Part shown: positions 1-7,060 of the stretch, in pieces
Layout: each line of letters begins with the position of its first letter
Position numbering within the stretch: the stretch's first letter is position 1
From: CAZNQW01 sp964575225
Lineage (GTDB): Bacteria; Chloroflexota; Anaerolineae; JAAYZQ01
Assembly: GCA_964575225.1 (NCBI GenBank)
Contig: CAZNQW010000012.1
Coordinates: 1-33,459 of the forward strand
Reading direction: 5' to 3'
DNA: 33,459 nt
Position numbers and translations under genes: made by a program
Notes under the pieces: generated by a model
The model's input: only the letters and a program-made list of their open reading frames with translations
The model's database searches: none
Told to the model about the DNA's origin: nothing

Positions 1-13
1 CGCGCTTTGCGCG
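1..13. repeat. Short GC hairpin at the window edge
   Basis: The first 13 bases form a perfect small hairpin, CGCGC-TTT-GCGCG. It may be the tail of a longer repeat cut by the window edge. A similar CG-only hairpin lies at the other end (33437-33453). No function can be assigned. Confidence 0.35.
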
Positions 14-37
14 CACACCACTTACAACCCATTTCAC

Positions 38-62
38 CCGCTGAAACGGCTTCTTTCAGTGG
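38..62. other. Stem-loop upstream of the FKBP gene
   Basis: The arms CCGCTGAAA (38-46) and TTTCAGTGG (54-62) pair over nine positions with one G-U wobble, around the seven-base loop CGGCTTC. It sits 36 bases before the FKBP start codon. It could be the terminator of an upstream gene outside the window or a leader structure. No T-tract follows, so the terminator reading is weak. Confidence 0.4.
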
Positions 63-98
63 AGCCATGTAAATCGAAAAAAGCAGAAGGAGTCTTTT

Positions 99-812
99 GT
101 GAAAACACCAAGCGGATTGCAGTACATCGAGATCGAAAAGGGAAGTGGTCCCTCGCCCCAGCCGGGCGAGATGGTCCGCGTCCACTATCGCGGCACCCTG
201 GAGGATGGGACCGAGTTTGACAACTCGCACGCCCGGGGCGAGCCCATCGCCTTCCCTTTAGGCGTGGGTCAGGTCATCCCCGGATGGGACGAGGGCATCG
301 CCCTGCTGAACGTGGGGGGCAAGGCCACCCTCATCCTGCCTCCCGACCTGGCCTATGGCGCCCAGGGGGCAGGCGGCGTGATCCCGCCCAATGCTACCCT
401 GACCTTTGAGGTGGAGCTGGTCGAGATTCTGCCGGGCTCGCCCGCGGCGCCCACCCAGGTGGACGACAAGGACTATACGGCCACCCCGAGCGGATTGCAG
501 TTCTACGACTTTATCCTGGGCGATGGCCCCCATCCCAAGGCCGGGCAACAGGTCCAGGTTCACTATACTGGGTGGCTCACCGATGGGACCAAGTTCGACA
601 GCTCCCTCGACCGGGGTGAGCCCTTGGTCTTTGCCGTGGGCACCGGGCGCGTCATTCGCGGTTGGGACGAGGGCCTGCTGTCGATGCAGGTGGGCGGCAA
701 GCGCCAGTTGGTGATCCCCTCCGATCTGGGCTATGGCCCGCGAGGGGCGGGCGGCGTGATCCCGCCCAACGCCACCCTTATCTTTGAGGTCGAGTTATTG
801 GACGCGCGTTAG
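99..812 (+). CDS. Tandem-domain FKBP-type peptidyl-prolyl cis-trans isomerase
   Basis: This 237-residue protein is two complete FKBP domains in a row (about residues 4-110 and 129-236) joined by a short Pro/Ala/Asp linker. Both keep the pocket residues known for the family: Y30, F40-D41, V59-I60, W63 and Y87 in domain 1; Y156, F166-D167, V185-I186, W189 and Y212 in domain 2. Each ends in the same IPPNATL-FEVEL strand. Family knowledge predicts prolyl cis-trans isomerisation and chaperone-like folding help. There is no signal peptide or membrane segment, so a cytoplasmic site is likely. The start is GTG at 99, supported by AAGGAG at 87-92 with a six-base spacer. It appears monocistronic and faces the convergent methyltransferase gene. 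Most bacterial FKBPs have one domain, so the duplication with two intact sites is notable. Confidence 0.95.
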   Translation: MKTPSGLQYIEIEKGSGPSPQPGEMVRVHYRGTLEDGTEFDNSHARGEPIAFPLGVGQVIPGWDEGIALLNVGGKATLILPPDLAYGAQGAGGVIPPNATLTFEVELVEILPGSPAAPTQVDDKDYTATPSGLQFYDFILGDGPHPKAGQQVQVHYTGWLTDGTKFDSSLDRGEPLVFAVGTGRVIRGWDEGLLSMQVGGKRQLVIPSDLGYGPRGAGGVIPPNATLIFEVELLDAR

Positions 813-859
813 ACACTCAGTTTTTCGCTCTCGGGCGAAATACCCCAGAGGATGGACCT

Positions 860-885
860 CTGCCTGCGCTTACCTGCGCAGGCAG
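860..885. repeat. Inverted repeat in the 813-1218 gene-free stretch
   Basis: The arms CTGCCTGCGC (860-869) and GCGCAGGCAG (876-885) are perfect reverse complements around a six-base loop. It lies 48 bases after the FKBP stop codon. It may act in transcription end or be part of a mobile palindromic repeat. A much weaker hairpin (TTTCGC-tctcgg-GCGAAA) is at 823-840. Confidence 0.5.
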
Positions 886-930
886 GCGGGTATAGGCAGG
901 CATGAGCGGGAGCCAGGGGCACGTATCGAA

Positions 931-953
931 GGGGCCGGTTTTAAACCGGCCCC
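931..953. terminator. Possible bidirectional terminator or palindromic repeat
   Basis: The arms GGGGCCGGTTT (931-941) and AAACCGGCCCC (943-953) are perfect reverse complements around a single T, so a nine- to ten-pair stem can form on either strand. It lies between the convergent FKBP (+) and methyltransferase (-) genes, where a two-way terminator would be expected. No U-tract follows on either strand, so it could equally be a dispersed GC-rich palindrome. Confidence 0.45.
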
Positions 954-1049
954 CGTGCGTATCAAGATAAGATGCTTTCAGCAGTAGCAGATAGGTACTC
1001 GGGCTTCTATGGATCTTGTGGAAAGCCTTGCATGGAACCAAATAAAGCC

Positions 1050-1153
1050 GTCATGCTCGCCGCGAGTACCCTCGCGCATAAGCGCCTGAGCACACGCAGG
1101 CAGCATCCATCCTTTGTAGCAAGCGTGTGGACCCCCGGTTGCGCGGGGGTGAC
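1050..1153. repeat. Composite palindromic repeat (MITE- or REP-like)
   Basis: The block starts GTCATGCTCGC and ends ACCCCCG-gttgcg-CGGGGGTGAC, so its outer ends GTCA and TGAC are inverted. Two perfect hairpins lie inside: CGCGAG-tacc-CTCGCG (1061-1076) and ACCCCCG-gttgcg-CGGGGGT (1131-1150). This resembles the dispersed GTCAT...ATGAC-type palindromic repeats of many bacterial genomes. Only one copy is visible here, so repeat status is an inference. No coding function was seen from 813 to 1218. Confidence 0.45.
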
Positions 1154-1218
1154 GTCGGTGGCGGGAGGTGGGGCGAAATTCGCTTGACTGCAGGAATGCC
1201 ACCGAAATCAATGCAGGA

Positions 1219-1992
1219 CTATTTTTGCGGCTTTTCGGCGATGGCAATGATCGACGTGCCCACCGGCAGGTTCAGCCAGCGGAGGATCTGAGACTCGGTC
1301 CAGGTTACGGCCTTGAGGATGGCGTTGAGGGGGGCCGGTGCCGGTTCCATCTCTACCTGGTAGGCGTCCTCGTCAAAATGGGGGGAACTCAAGTCGGGTT
1401 CCTGGTCGGCGCCGCGGCGCAGAAGGATGAGCGCTGCAGCCATGGGAAAGACGAAAAAGTTGTTGTAGGTGATCCGCCGCACGCGGAAACCGACTTGGGT
1501 CATCTTTTCCCGCAGTTCCTTGGCGGTATAGCGGCGCTGGTGGGCGTTGAGCACGTCGTTGTGGCTCCATAGCCACATAAGGGCCGGGACGGTGACGACA
1601 ATGTGCCCGCCGGGCGCGCTCACGCGATGGCATTCGCGGAAAACGGCCATGTCGTCCTCGCAGTGCTCTGCCGTGTCCAGCAGGGCAATCAGGTCGAACG
1701 ATTCGTCGTCGCAGGGCAGGTCCTCCGCGATCCCCTGGCGGACGTCGTAGCCCCGTTGGCGGGCCACCTCCAGGGGCTTGGGGTGATTGTCTACGCCCGC
1801 CACGTCCCCATAGCGCGCCAGGTGGTGGAACATGTTGCCGGCGCCGCAGCCAATGTCGAGCACGCGCTTTTTACCATCCGGTTTCACAAAGCGATCCAGC
1901 ATGTGGAGCAAAGACCAGGTTCGGCCGGCAAACCACCAGTGCTTGTCCTCCTCTATCTGGATCGGCGTCGATGGCTGATTCTCTTCTGTCAT
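1219..1992 (-). CDS. Class I SAM-dependent methyltransferase
   Basis: This 257-residue protein has a Rossmann methyltransferase core. Motif I is LDIGCGAG (residues 45-52), followed by an acidic strand end (GVDNH, 66-70), a DLPCDDESFD segment (91-100) and GGHIVVTVPA (128-137). The N-terminal HWWF (18-21) and the later HQRRY (151-155) are typical of methyltransferases found in polysaccharide loci. Residues about 178-192 are hydrophobic and may touch the membrane. The start ATG overlaps the stop of the upstream glycosyltransferase by four bases (ATGA), so the two are translationally coupled. The likely job is methylation of a glycan or lipid-linked sugar made by the neighbouring transferases, but the substrate cannot be read from sequence. 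A quinone or small-molecule methyltransferase is the main alternative. Confidence 0.85.
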   Translation of the reverse strand: MTEENQPSTPIQIEEDKHWWFAGRTWSLLHMLDRFVKPDGKKRVLDIGCGAGNMFHHLARYGDVAGVDNHPKPLEVARQRGYDVRQGIAEDLPCDDESFDLIALLDTAEHCEDDMAVFRECHRVSAPGGHIVVTVPALMWLWSHNDVLNAHQRRYTAKELREKMTQVGFRVRRITYNNFFVFPMAAALILLRRGADQEPDLSSPHFDEDAYQVEMEPAPAPLNAILKAVTWTESQILRWLNLPVGTSIIAIAEKPQK

Positions 1993-3269
1993 AGGGAGTT
2001 GTCCCTCCGTTGGGTTTGGGTTGCGTCAAAGGCCGTCGCCAGCTTGGGCACAATGTGCCGCCAATCGTATTGGGATCCGGCGTAGTGGCGGGCGTTCTGC
2101 CCCAGTTCGCGCCGGCGCTCGGGTTGGCGAAGCAGCGACAAAACCGCCGCCGCGAACTTGGCCGGTGGGTCGGCGACGAGCAATTCTTGCCCGGGGGTCA
2201 GGTCAAAGCCCTCGCACCCCAGGGCCGTGGAGACGATGGCTTTGCCCATGGCCATTGCCTCCAGGACTTTGAGCCGGGTGCCGCCGCCAATGCGCAAGGG
2301 GATTACATACACCCCCGCGGCGGCGATGTAGGGCCGCACATCCTGCACCCAGCCGGTCAATACCACGGCGGGATCCTCGGCCAATGGGGCCAGGCGCGGG
2401 TGCGGATCTTTGCCTACCACCCAGAACCGGGTTTGGGGCGATTCGGCCCGGATCAGGGGCAGCACCTGGCGGACAAACCATTGAACGGCGTCGATGTTGG
2501 GTCGAAAATCCATTTTGGCGGTAAAGACCAGATCGTTCTCGCCGGGACCGGCGCCGGGCTCCAGGTCGGGGACCGGTGTGGTGTAAAAGCCCATATCCAC
2601 GCCATTGGGCACCACCACCGGCTCTAGCCCCGGAACAAGGCGGCGCAGGGCCGTGGCATCGGTCTCGGATACGGCGACGACTCGGTCGGCCGTCTGGCAG
2701 GCCCGCTTTTCATAGCCGCGCAGGCGCAGCCATTGGACCAGGGAATAGGCAGCCGCCAGCCATCGCCGGGGTTGGCGGATATCGGTTTCAAAGGCCCGCT
2801 GCTGCAAGACATATTCGGCGTTGTGATCGTCAAACACCAACCAGGGGCGTTGCCCAGCAGGCGAGTCGGCTGCCACCTGAAAGAGGTAGGGGGCCAGCTC
2901 GATGCCCTCCACTTCGACGATATCCGGGTCGATCTGTTCCAGCATCTCGGTCAGGGCCGACCGAAATTCGTCTGAGGCGAGCCGCTGCGCCATGTCGGGC
3001 AATCGCGAGAGAAACAGGCCCTTTATCCTTTGGCCCATGGAGCGCTGAGGAGTGGCGATGACCCGCAGGGTCGGACACAGATCGTCGAGGGGCGAGCTGG
3101 AGCGGGCGGTTGGATCGCCAAAAGATAGCAGGTGGATCGGGTGTTTCTGGGCCAGCCCGACAATCAGGTTATAGTTGCGGAGCGCCGTCCCCTGGTGGGG
3201 AGGATACGGAAATTGGGGCGTGAGCACCAGGATTCTTTTGGAGGCGCCAGGCACGCTTTCAGAGGTCAC
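1989..3269 (-). CDS. GT-B glycosyltransferase (GT4-like; PEP-CTERM/EpsH-type sugar transferase family resemblance)
   Basis: A 426-residue GT-B fold protein. The N-terminal acceptor domain begins RILVLTPQFPYPPHQGTALR (residues 12-31), typical of GT4-type enzymes. The C-terminal donor domain holds VFTAKMDFRPN, then GGTRLKVLEAMAMGKAIVST, which carries the conserved glutamate and nucleotide-sugar loop. The family transfers a sugar from a nucleotide donor to a growing glycan on the cytoplasmic side of the membrane. The layout is close to the Stp1/EpsH-associated transferases. The start is GTG at 3269, backed by GGGGAG six bases upstream. It lies 43 bases downstream of the next transferase gene and overlaps the methyltransferase by four bases, so the three genes form one operon. 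Donor and acceptor are unknown. Confidence 0.88.
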   Translation of the reverse strand: MTSESVPGASKRILVLTPQFPYPPHQGTALRNYNLIVGLAQKHPIHLLSFGDPTARSSSPLDDLCPTLRVIATPQRSMGQRIKGLFLSRLPDMAQRLASDEFRSALTEMLEQIDPDIVEVEGIELAPYLFQVAADSPAGQRPWLVFDDHNAEYVLQQRAFETDIRQPRRWLAAAYSLVQWLRLRGYEKRACQTADRVVAVSETDATALRRLVPGLEPVVVPNGVDMGFYTTPVPDLEPGAGPGENDLVFTAKMDFRPNIDAVQWFVRQVLPLIRAESPQTRFWVVGKDPHPRLAPLAEDPAVVLTGWVQDVRPYIAAAGVYVIPLRIGGGTRLKVLEAMAMGKAIVSTALGCEGFDLTPGQELLVADPPAKFAAAVLSLLRQPERRRELGQNARHYAGSQYDWRHIVPKLATAFDATQTQRRDNSL

Positions 3270-3312
3270 AAGCCGCTCCCCGGATGAGGTGAGATCGGGT
3301 CAATGTTCTGGA

Positions 3313-4422
3313 TCAACCATCGTAGGCCCGCCGGTAGATCTCGAGGGTTTCTCGGGCGGCCCGCTCCCACGAAAAGCCCTGGGCCTGGCGCAGTCCCTTT
3401 TCCCGCATCTCCTGGCGCAAATTGCTATCGTGGAGCACGCGCCACAGGGCCACGGCCAATTCTTCGACATTGTGGGGATCGAACAACAGGCCCGCGTCGC
3501 CCACCACCTCTGGCAGAGAGGATACATTGGACACGACCACGGGCAACCCACAGGCCATCGCCTCCAGGGGCGGCAACCCGAATCCCTCGTAGAACGCCGG
3601 ATGGGCCAGCACCTCCGCCGCATTGTACAGATAGAGCAGGTCTTCACTGGAAACCCGTCCGAGAAAATGAACCGCTTGGTCCAGCTTGAGTTCCTCGATC
3701 ACGGCAAAGGCATCCTCAAAGAGCCACCCTTTGCCGCCGGCCAACACCAGCCGCACATCCTCTTTGTAGCAGGTCATCAGTTGGTGGAACGCCCGAATGA
3801 GGGTGGGGACGTTCTTGCGCGGCTCGAGGGTGCTCACGAACAGGACAAAGGGACCGTCGATGCCATGGCGATTGCGAACGTACTCGCGCGCCTCATCGCG
3901 ATCCACTGGCGTAAAGATCGGATTGGCGGCCTCGTAGACCACGGTGATCTTGTCCTCGGGCACTCCCAGATGCTTGACCGTGTCCCGCTTGGTGCTTTCG
4001 GACACCGAGATGATCTGATCGGTCCAACGCACGGCATGGTCAATGTGGCCATAGTAACGCGCGCTTTCCTTGGTCAAAAAGTGGGGATAGAGCAAAAAGG
4101 CCAGGTCGTGGATGGTGATGACCGACTTGCAGCTCGGTCGGTGGGGCGGAATGAAATCGGGGCTGTGCAGCACGTCCAATCCCAATCGCATCAGTTCCAC
4201 GTTCAGCGAATAGCGCTCCAGCCGATGATGACTGGGCGTCCACAAAGAAACCCGACGGAAATTGGGCTCCTGCAAAATGGTCGTTTCGTCTTTACGACTC
4301 ATCAAGAGGACATACTCATTGTCGTCGTCTACTCTTGACAGGCCATCTACCAGGTGCAGGATATACTGGCCAATTCCTGCCTGGCTGTAGTAGACCAATC
4401 GGGCATCAATTCCAATGCGCAT
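3313..4422 (-). CDS. GT4-family glycosyltransferase
   Basis: A 369-residue GT-B glycosyltransferase. The N-terminus is MRIGIDARLVYYSQAGIGQY, the classic GT4 start with a glycine-rich acceptor loop. Further motifs are VITIHDLAF, ISVSEST, FVSTLEPRKN and EGFGLPPLEAMACGLPVVVS, the last with the EX7E pair of retaining GT4 enzymes. The longer reading frame begins at 4446 (ATG), but residue 9 (ATG at 4422) gives the usual family start and has GGGGAG upstream, so 4422 is preferred. It is the first gene of the minus-strand operon (this gene, a second transferase, a methyltransferase) driven from 4515-4543. Mannosyl or similar hexosyl transfer is typical of the family, but the sugar is not determined. 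Confidence 0.9.
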   Translation of the reverse strand: MRIGIDARLVYYSQAGIGQYILHLVDGLSRVDDDNEYVLLMSRKDETTILQEPNFRRVSLWTPSHHRLERYSLNVELMRLGLDVLHSPDFIPPHRPSCKSVITIHDLAFLLYPHFLTKESARYYGHIDHAVRWTDQIISVSESTKRDTVKHLGVPEDKITVVYEAANPIFTPVDRDEAREYVRNRHGIDGPFVLFVSTLEPRKNVPTLIRAFHQLMTCYKEDVRLVLAGGKGWLFEDAFAVIEELKLDQAVHFLGRVSSEDLLYLYNAAEVLAHPAFYEGFGLPPLEAMACGLPVVVSNVSSLPEVVGDAGLLFDPHNVEELAVALWRVLHDSNLRQEMREKGLRQAQGFSWERAARETLEIYRRAYDG

Positions 4423-4452
4423 GACGACTCTGCTCCCCGGATACAAAACAAA

Positions 4453-4492
4453 GCGCCCCCCATCGATCCGGAAAGCTCCACATGGTGGGCGC
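4453..4492 (-). other. Long-armed inverted repeat in the glycosyltransferase operon leader
   Basis: The arms GCGCCCCCCAT (4453-4463) and ATGGTGGGCGC (4482-4492) pair at ten of eleven positions around an 18-base loop. They lie between the predicted promoter (4515-4543) and the start codon at 4422, so the structure would fall in the mRNA leader. A regulatory role is only a guess. Confidence 0.4.
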
Positions 4493-4514
4493 CCCTGTCC
4501 CCGTCTTCCTGCCC

Positions 4515-4543
4515 ATCATACCATCATCTCATACCGGCGTCAA
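4515..4543 (-). promoter_or_regulatory. Sigma-70-like promoter of the glycosyltransferase/methyltransferase operon
   Basis: On the minus strand, -35 TTGACG (4543-4538), a 17-base spacer and -10 TATGAT (4520-4515) are present, with an extended TGG before the -10. It lies about 90 bases before the start codon at 4422 and diverges from the promoter at 4633-4661. The 4423-4786 interval holds these two promoters and a leader hairpin but no gene. Confidence 0.75.
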
Positions 4544-4632
4544 GTTTCCCGTTCATGAAATGCCCTTGGCCTCCGATTCTTCCGATTCTGAAGAATACTC
4601 CTCTCCTGCTCCAGGCCATCTCCTCTGTCAGT

Positions 4633-4661
4633 TTGACCGATTCGGGTACCTAGTGTATAAT
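4633..4661 (+). promoter_or_regulatory. Consensus promoter of the capD-like operon
   Basis: -35 TTGACC (4633-4638), a 17-base spacer and a perfect -10 TATAAT (4656-4661). It precedes the capD-like start at 4787 by about 120 bases, leaving a leader of roughly 118 bases. It is back-to-back with the minus-strand promoter; about 90 bases separate the two -35 boxes, room for a shared regulator. Confidence 0.8.
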
Positions 4662-4786
4662 TGAGTTGGCTCCCAACAGAAGACGAGCCATCCTGCGCCC
4701 CATTCTGACTCGTCCTCGCCGTCTGGCGCTGTTTTCGAGGAGGAACCCAGTCCAGGTAGGGGAGCATCAGGGAGAAGGAGAGAGCT

Positions 4787-6739
4787 ATGGGGTCTCGGAG
4801 ACGTTCCATCGTCATCCGGAACCGTTACTTTGTGGCAAGTGACTTGGTTCTCATCGCCCTATCGGCGGTGTTGTCTTTTGCCATACGTTTGGACATTCCC
4901 CTTTTCTGGTCGTATATTGGCTTTTCTTTGATTTTTGCGTTTATTTGCACAGTCATTAAATTCCCCCTTTTTTACCTATTCGGTCTGTATAGTCGATACT
5001 GGCGCTATGCCAGCGTCCACGAGATGCTGACCATTGTCGCTGCCAACACGGCAGCCTCTCTTGCGATCGCTGTGCTCACGCTCGGCATTTTTATTCCCAG
5101 TGGGTGGCTTGCTCACTTTCCCCGTTCGGTTTTGGTCATTGATTGGCTGCTCAGCCTTTTTTTCGTGGGTGGCATCCGCTTCTCAGCCCGGTTCATGGGG
5201 GAGTTTGGCATGCTGCGGGGAACGAATGGGCGGATGGCCACAGCGATGCCCAAGCGAGTGCTTATTGTAGGGGCGGGCGACGCGGGCGCCATGATCGCCC
5301 GCGAAATGCGCAACAATCCCGGGATCGGCCTCGATCCGGTAGGCTATGTGGATGACAATGAGGCCAAGGTAGGCATGCGCATCCGCGATCTCCCGGTGCT
5401 GGGCACACGGGAATCGATCCCACGATTGGTCCGAGATCTCAAAATCCACGAGGTGCTGATCGCCATGCCCACGGCACCGGGCCGCGCCATCCGTGAGATT
5501 CGAGAGATCTGCGAGTCGACTCCGGTGGCCTTCAAGACCATCCCCGGCATGTACGAATTGCTGAACGGTCAGATCACAGCCAGTCAGATCCGCGATATCC
5601 AGATCGAGGACCTGCTCCGGCGCGACTCGGTGCGCATCAAGGCCAACGACGCCGCCTATGTACACAACCAGACGGTTCTGGTGACGGGAGCGGGTGGGTC
5701 CATCGGCTCCGAGCTGTGCCGACAGGTGGCCCACAGAAGTCCCCGGCATATTATCCTGTTGGGCCATGGTGAGACCAGTATCTATCATATCTACAACGAA
5801 CTGCAGACCCGATTCCCCGGTCTTGCAGTCACGCCGGCCATCGCCGACGTGCGGGACAAGGCTCGGATCCTTCGCATTGTCCAAAAGCACAAGCCGCAGG
5901 TAATCATTCATGCCGCGGCTCACAAGCACGTGCCGCTGATGGAACAGAACGTCGAAGAGGCCGTGACCAACAATGTGCTGGGCACCCAGAATGTTCTCGA
6001 GGTCGCCGAACAGGCTGGTGTCAAACGTTTTGTCCTCATCTCCACCGACAAGGCTGTAAATCCGATCAACATCATGGGCGCCACCAAACGCATTGCCGAA
6101 CTGATGGTCCAGGACGCCGCCCGCCGTTCTGGCAACAACTATGTGGCCGTTCGCTTTGGGAATGTGCTGGGAAGCCGGGGCAGTGTGGTTCCCCTGTTCA
6201 AGCAGCAGATCGCGGCGGGCGGTCCGGTGACCGTCACCCACCCCGAGATGGAGCGCTATTTCATGACCATCCCCGAGGCGGTGTACCTGGTGCTCCAGGC
6301 GGCCTCTCTGGGTTCCGGTGGCGAGCTTTTTGTGCTGGATATGGGCGAGCCGGTCAAGATCGTCGATCTCGCTCGCGATCTGATTACCCTCTCCGGGTTG
6401 CAACCGGACCGGGATATTGAGATCAAATTCACGGGCGTTCGGCCCGGCGAAAAACTTCACGAGCGTCTCTTTCTCAGAGGGGAAGACTATGAGACGACCA
6501 AGCATGAAAAGATCTTTGTGGTCGGTCACGTCTCTGCTCTCTCTGGGGGAGCCCTGCACCACGCCGTCCAACGGTTGATCCGTCAGTCACAGCAGGGCGC
6601 ACCTCCTTCAGACATCTGGTCCTCGATCAAGGCGATTGTACCCGAATGCGAAGTGACCCTGGGTGCCGAACCTGCTCCCAAGCCCGGTCAGGCTCAGGAC
6701 GAGTTGTACGGAACGATCCACGTTGCCACGGCACCGTAA
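4787..6739 (+). CDS. Membrane-bound nucleotide-sugar 4,6-dehydratase/epimerase (CapD/WbpM/FlaA1 family)
   Basis: A 650-residue protein of the long CapD/WbpM type. Four N-terminal membrane segments (about residues 16-34, 41-66, 82-104, 113-130) are followed by a first Rossmann domain (GAGDAG, 162-167). A second, catalytic SDR domain starts with GAGGSIGSE (301-309). The active-site region reads STDKAV...MGATKR: S419-T420, then M430 and K434. Methionine in place of the usual SDR tyrosine is a known hallmark of FlaA1/WbpM/CapD enzymes. The expected reaction is 4,6-dehydration of a UDP-HexNAc, giving a precursor of deoxy-amino sugars for surface glycans. The start has AAGGAG (4775-4780) six bases before ATG. 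It leads an operon with a small membrane protein, an AglD/MprF-like protein and a glycosyltransferase. The exact substrate and stereochemistry are not readable. Confidence 0.93.
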   Translation: MGSRRRSIVIRNRYFVASDLVLIALSAVLSFAIRLDIPLFWSYIGFSLIFAFICTVIKFPLFYLFGLYSRYWRYASVHEMLTIVAANTAASLAIAVLTLGIFIPSGWLAHFPRSVLVIDWLLSLFFVGGIRFSARFMGEFGMLRGTNGRMATAMPKRVLIVGAGDAGAMIAREMRNNPGIGLDPVGYVDDNEAKVGMRIRDLPVLGTRESIPRLVRDLKIHEVLIAMPTAPGRAIREIREICESTPVAFKTIPGMYELLNGQITASQIRDIQIEDLLRRDSVRIKANDAAYVHNQTVLVTGAGGSIGSELCRQVAHRSPRHIILLGHGETSIYHIYNELQTRFPGLAVTPAIADVRDKARILRIVQKHKPQVIIHAAAHKHVPLMEQNVEEAVTNNVLGTQNVLEVAEQAGVKRFVLISTDKAVNPINIMGATKRIAELMVQDAARRSGNNYVAVRFGNVLGSRGSVVPLFKQQIAAGGPVTVTHPEMERYFMTIPEAVYLVLQAASLGSGGELFVLDMGEPVKIVDLARDLITLSGLQPDRDIEIKFTGVRPGEKLHERLFLRGEDYETTKHEKIFVVGHVSALSGGALHHAVQRLIRQSQQGAPPSDIWSSIKAIVPECEVTLGAEPAPKPGQAQDELYGTIHVATAP

Positions 6740-6766
6740 GCCCTTACAGGTTTGGTCCCTAACCCC

Positions 6767-7060
6767 ATGATCGATTGGTGGAACCTCTTGACCCATGGAC
6801 TGTGGATCTTGGGGCTTGCCGGAGCACTGGCTGTCCTGAGCCATTCGGACTGGGTCGCGTCACAACAGCTAGGCTCCTCCAAAGCCCTGGCCCTCGCCAT
6901 GCGGAACCCCCTATTTTCCATTGGATTGACCCTCACCTGCCTGGGCGCCGGACTGGGGGCGCACCCCGACTGGGAACGGGTGGTCTGGTTTCTTTTGGCC
7001 ATCGGATTCGCCCTCACGACGGGGGTATTGTATCGCAAGAAGAAAGCTCCTCCCGCGTGA
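6767..7060 (+). CDS. Small three-helix membrane protein of unknown function
   Basis: A 97-residue protein with three predicted membrane segments (about residues 5-25, 47-65 and 72-90) and a basic end (RKKKAPPA), which would place the C-terminus in the cytoplasm. I do not recognise the family. It lies 27 bases after the capD-like gene, and its stop codon overlaps the next start by one base (TGATG), so it is clearly part of the operon. An in-frame TTG at 6752 would add five residues; ATG at 6767 is chosen because MIDWWNLL begins the first amphipathic/hydrophobic segment. Ribosome-site support is weak for both starts. The context suggests a helper of glycan precursor handling or export, but nothing in the sequence proves it. 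Confidence 0.75.
   Translation: MIDWWNLLTHGLWILGLAGALAVLSHSDWVASQQLGSSKALALAMRNPLFSIGLTLTCLGAGLGAHPDWERVVWFLLAIGFALTTGVLYRKKKAPPA

Noticed and set aside
813..1218. Possible CRISPR array or tRNA in the hairpin-rich stretch
   Set aside because: The inverted repeats differ from each other and are not regularly spaced, and no cloverleaf with a TTC-type T-loop could be found.
1989..4422. Horizontal transfer of the glycosyltransferase genes
   Set aside because: GC content by eye and the promoter style match the neighbours, and no mobile-element gene or tRNA border was seen.
5183..6571. A 462-codon minus-strand open frame opposite the capD-like gene
   Set aside because: Antisense shadow; no recognisable domain or ribosome site, and the plus strand encodes a complete enzyme.
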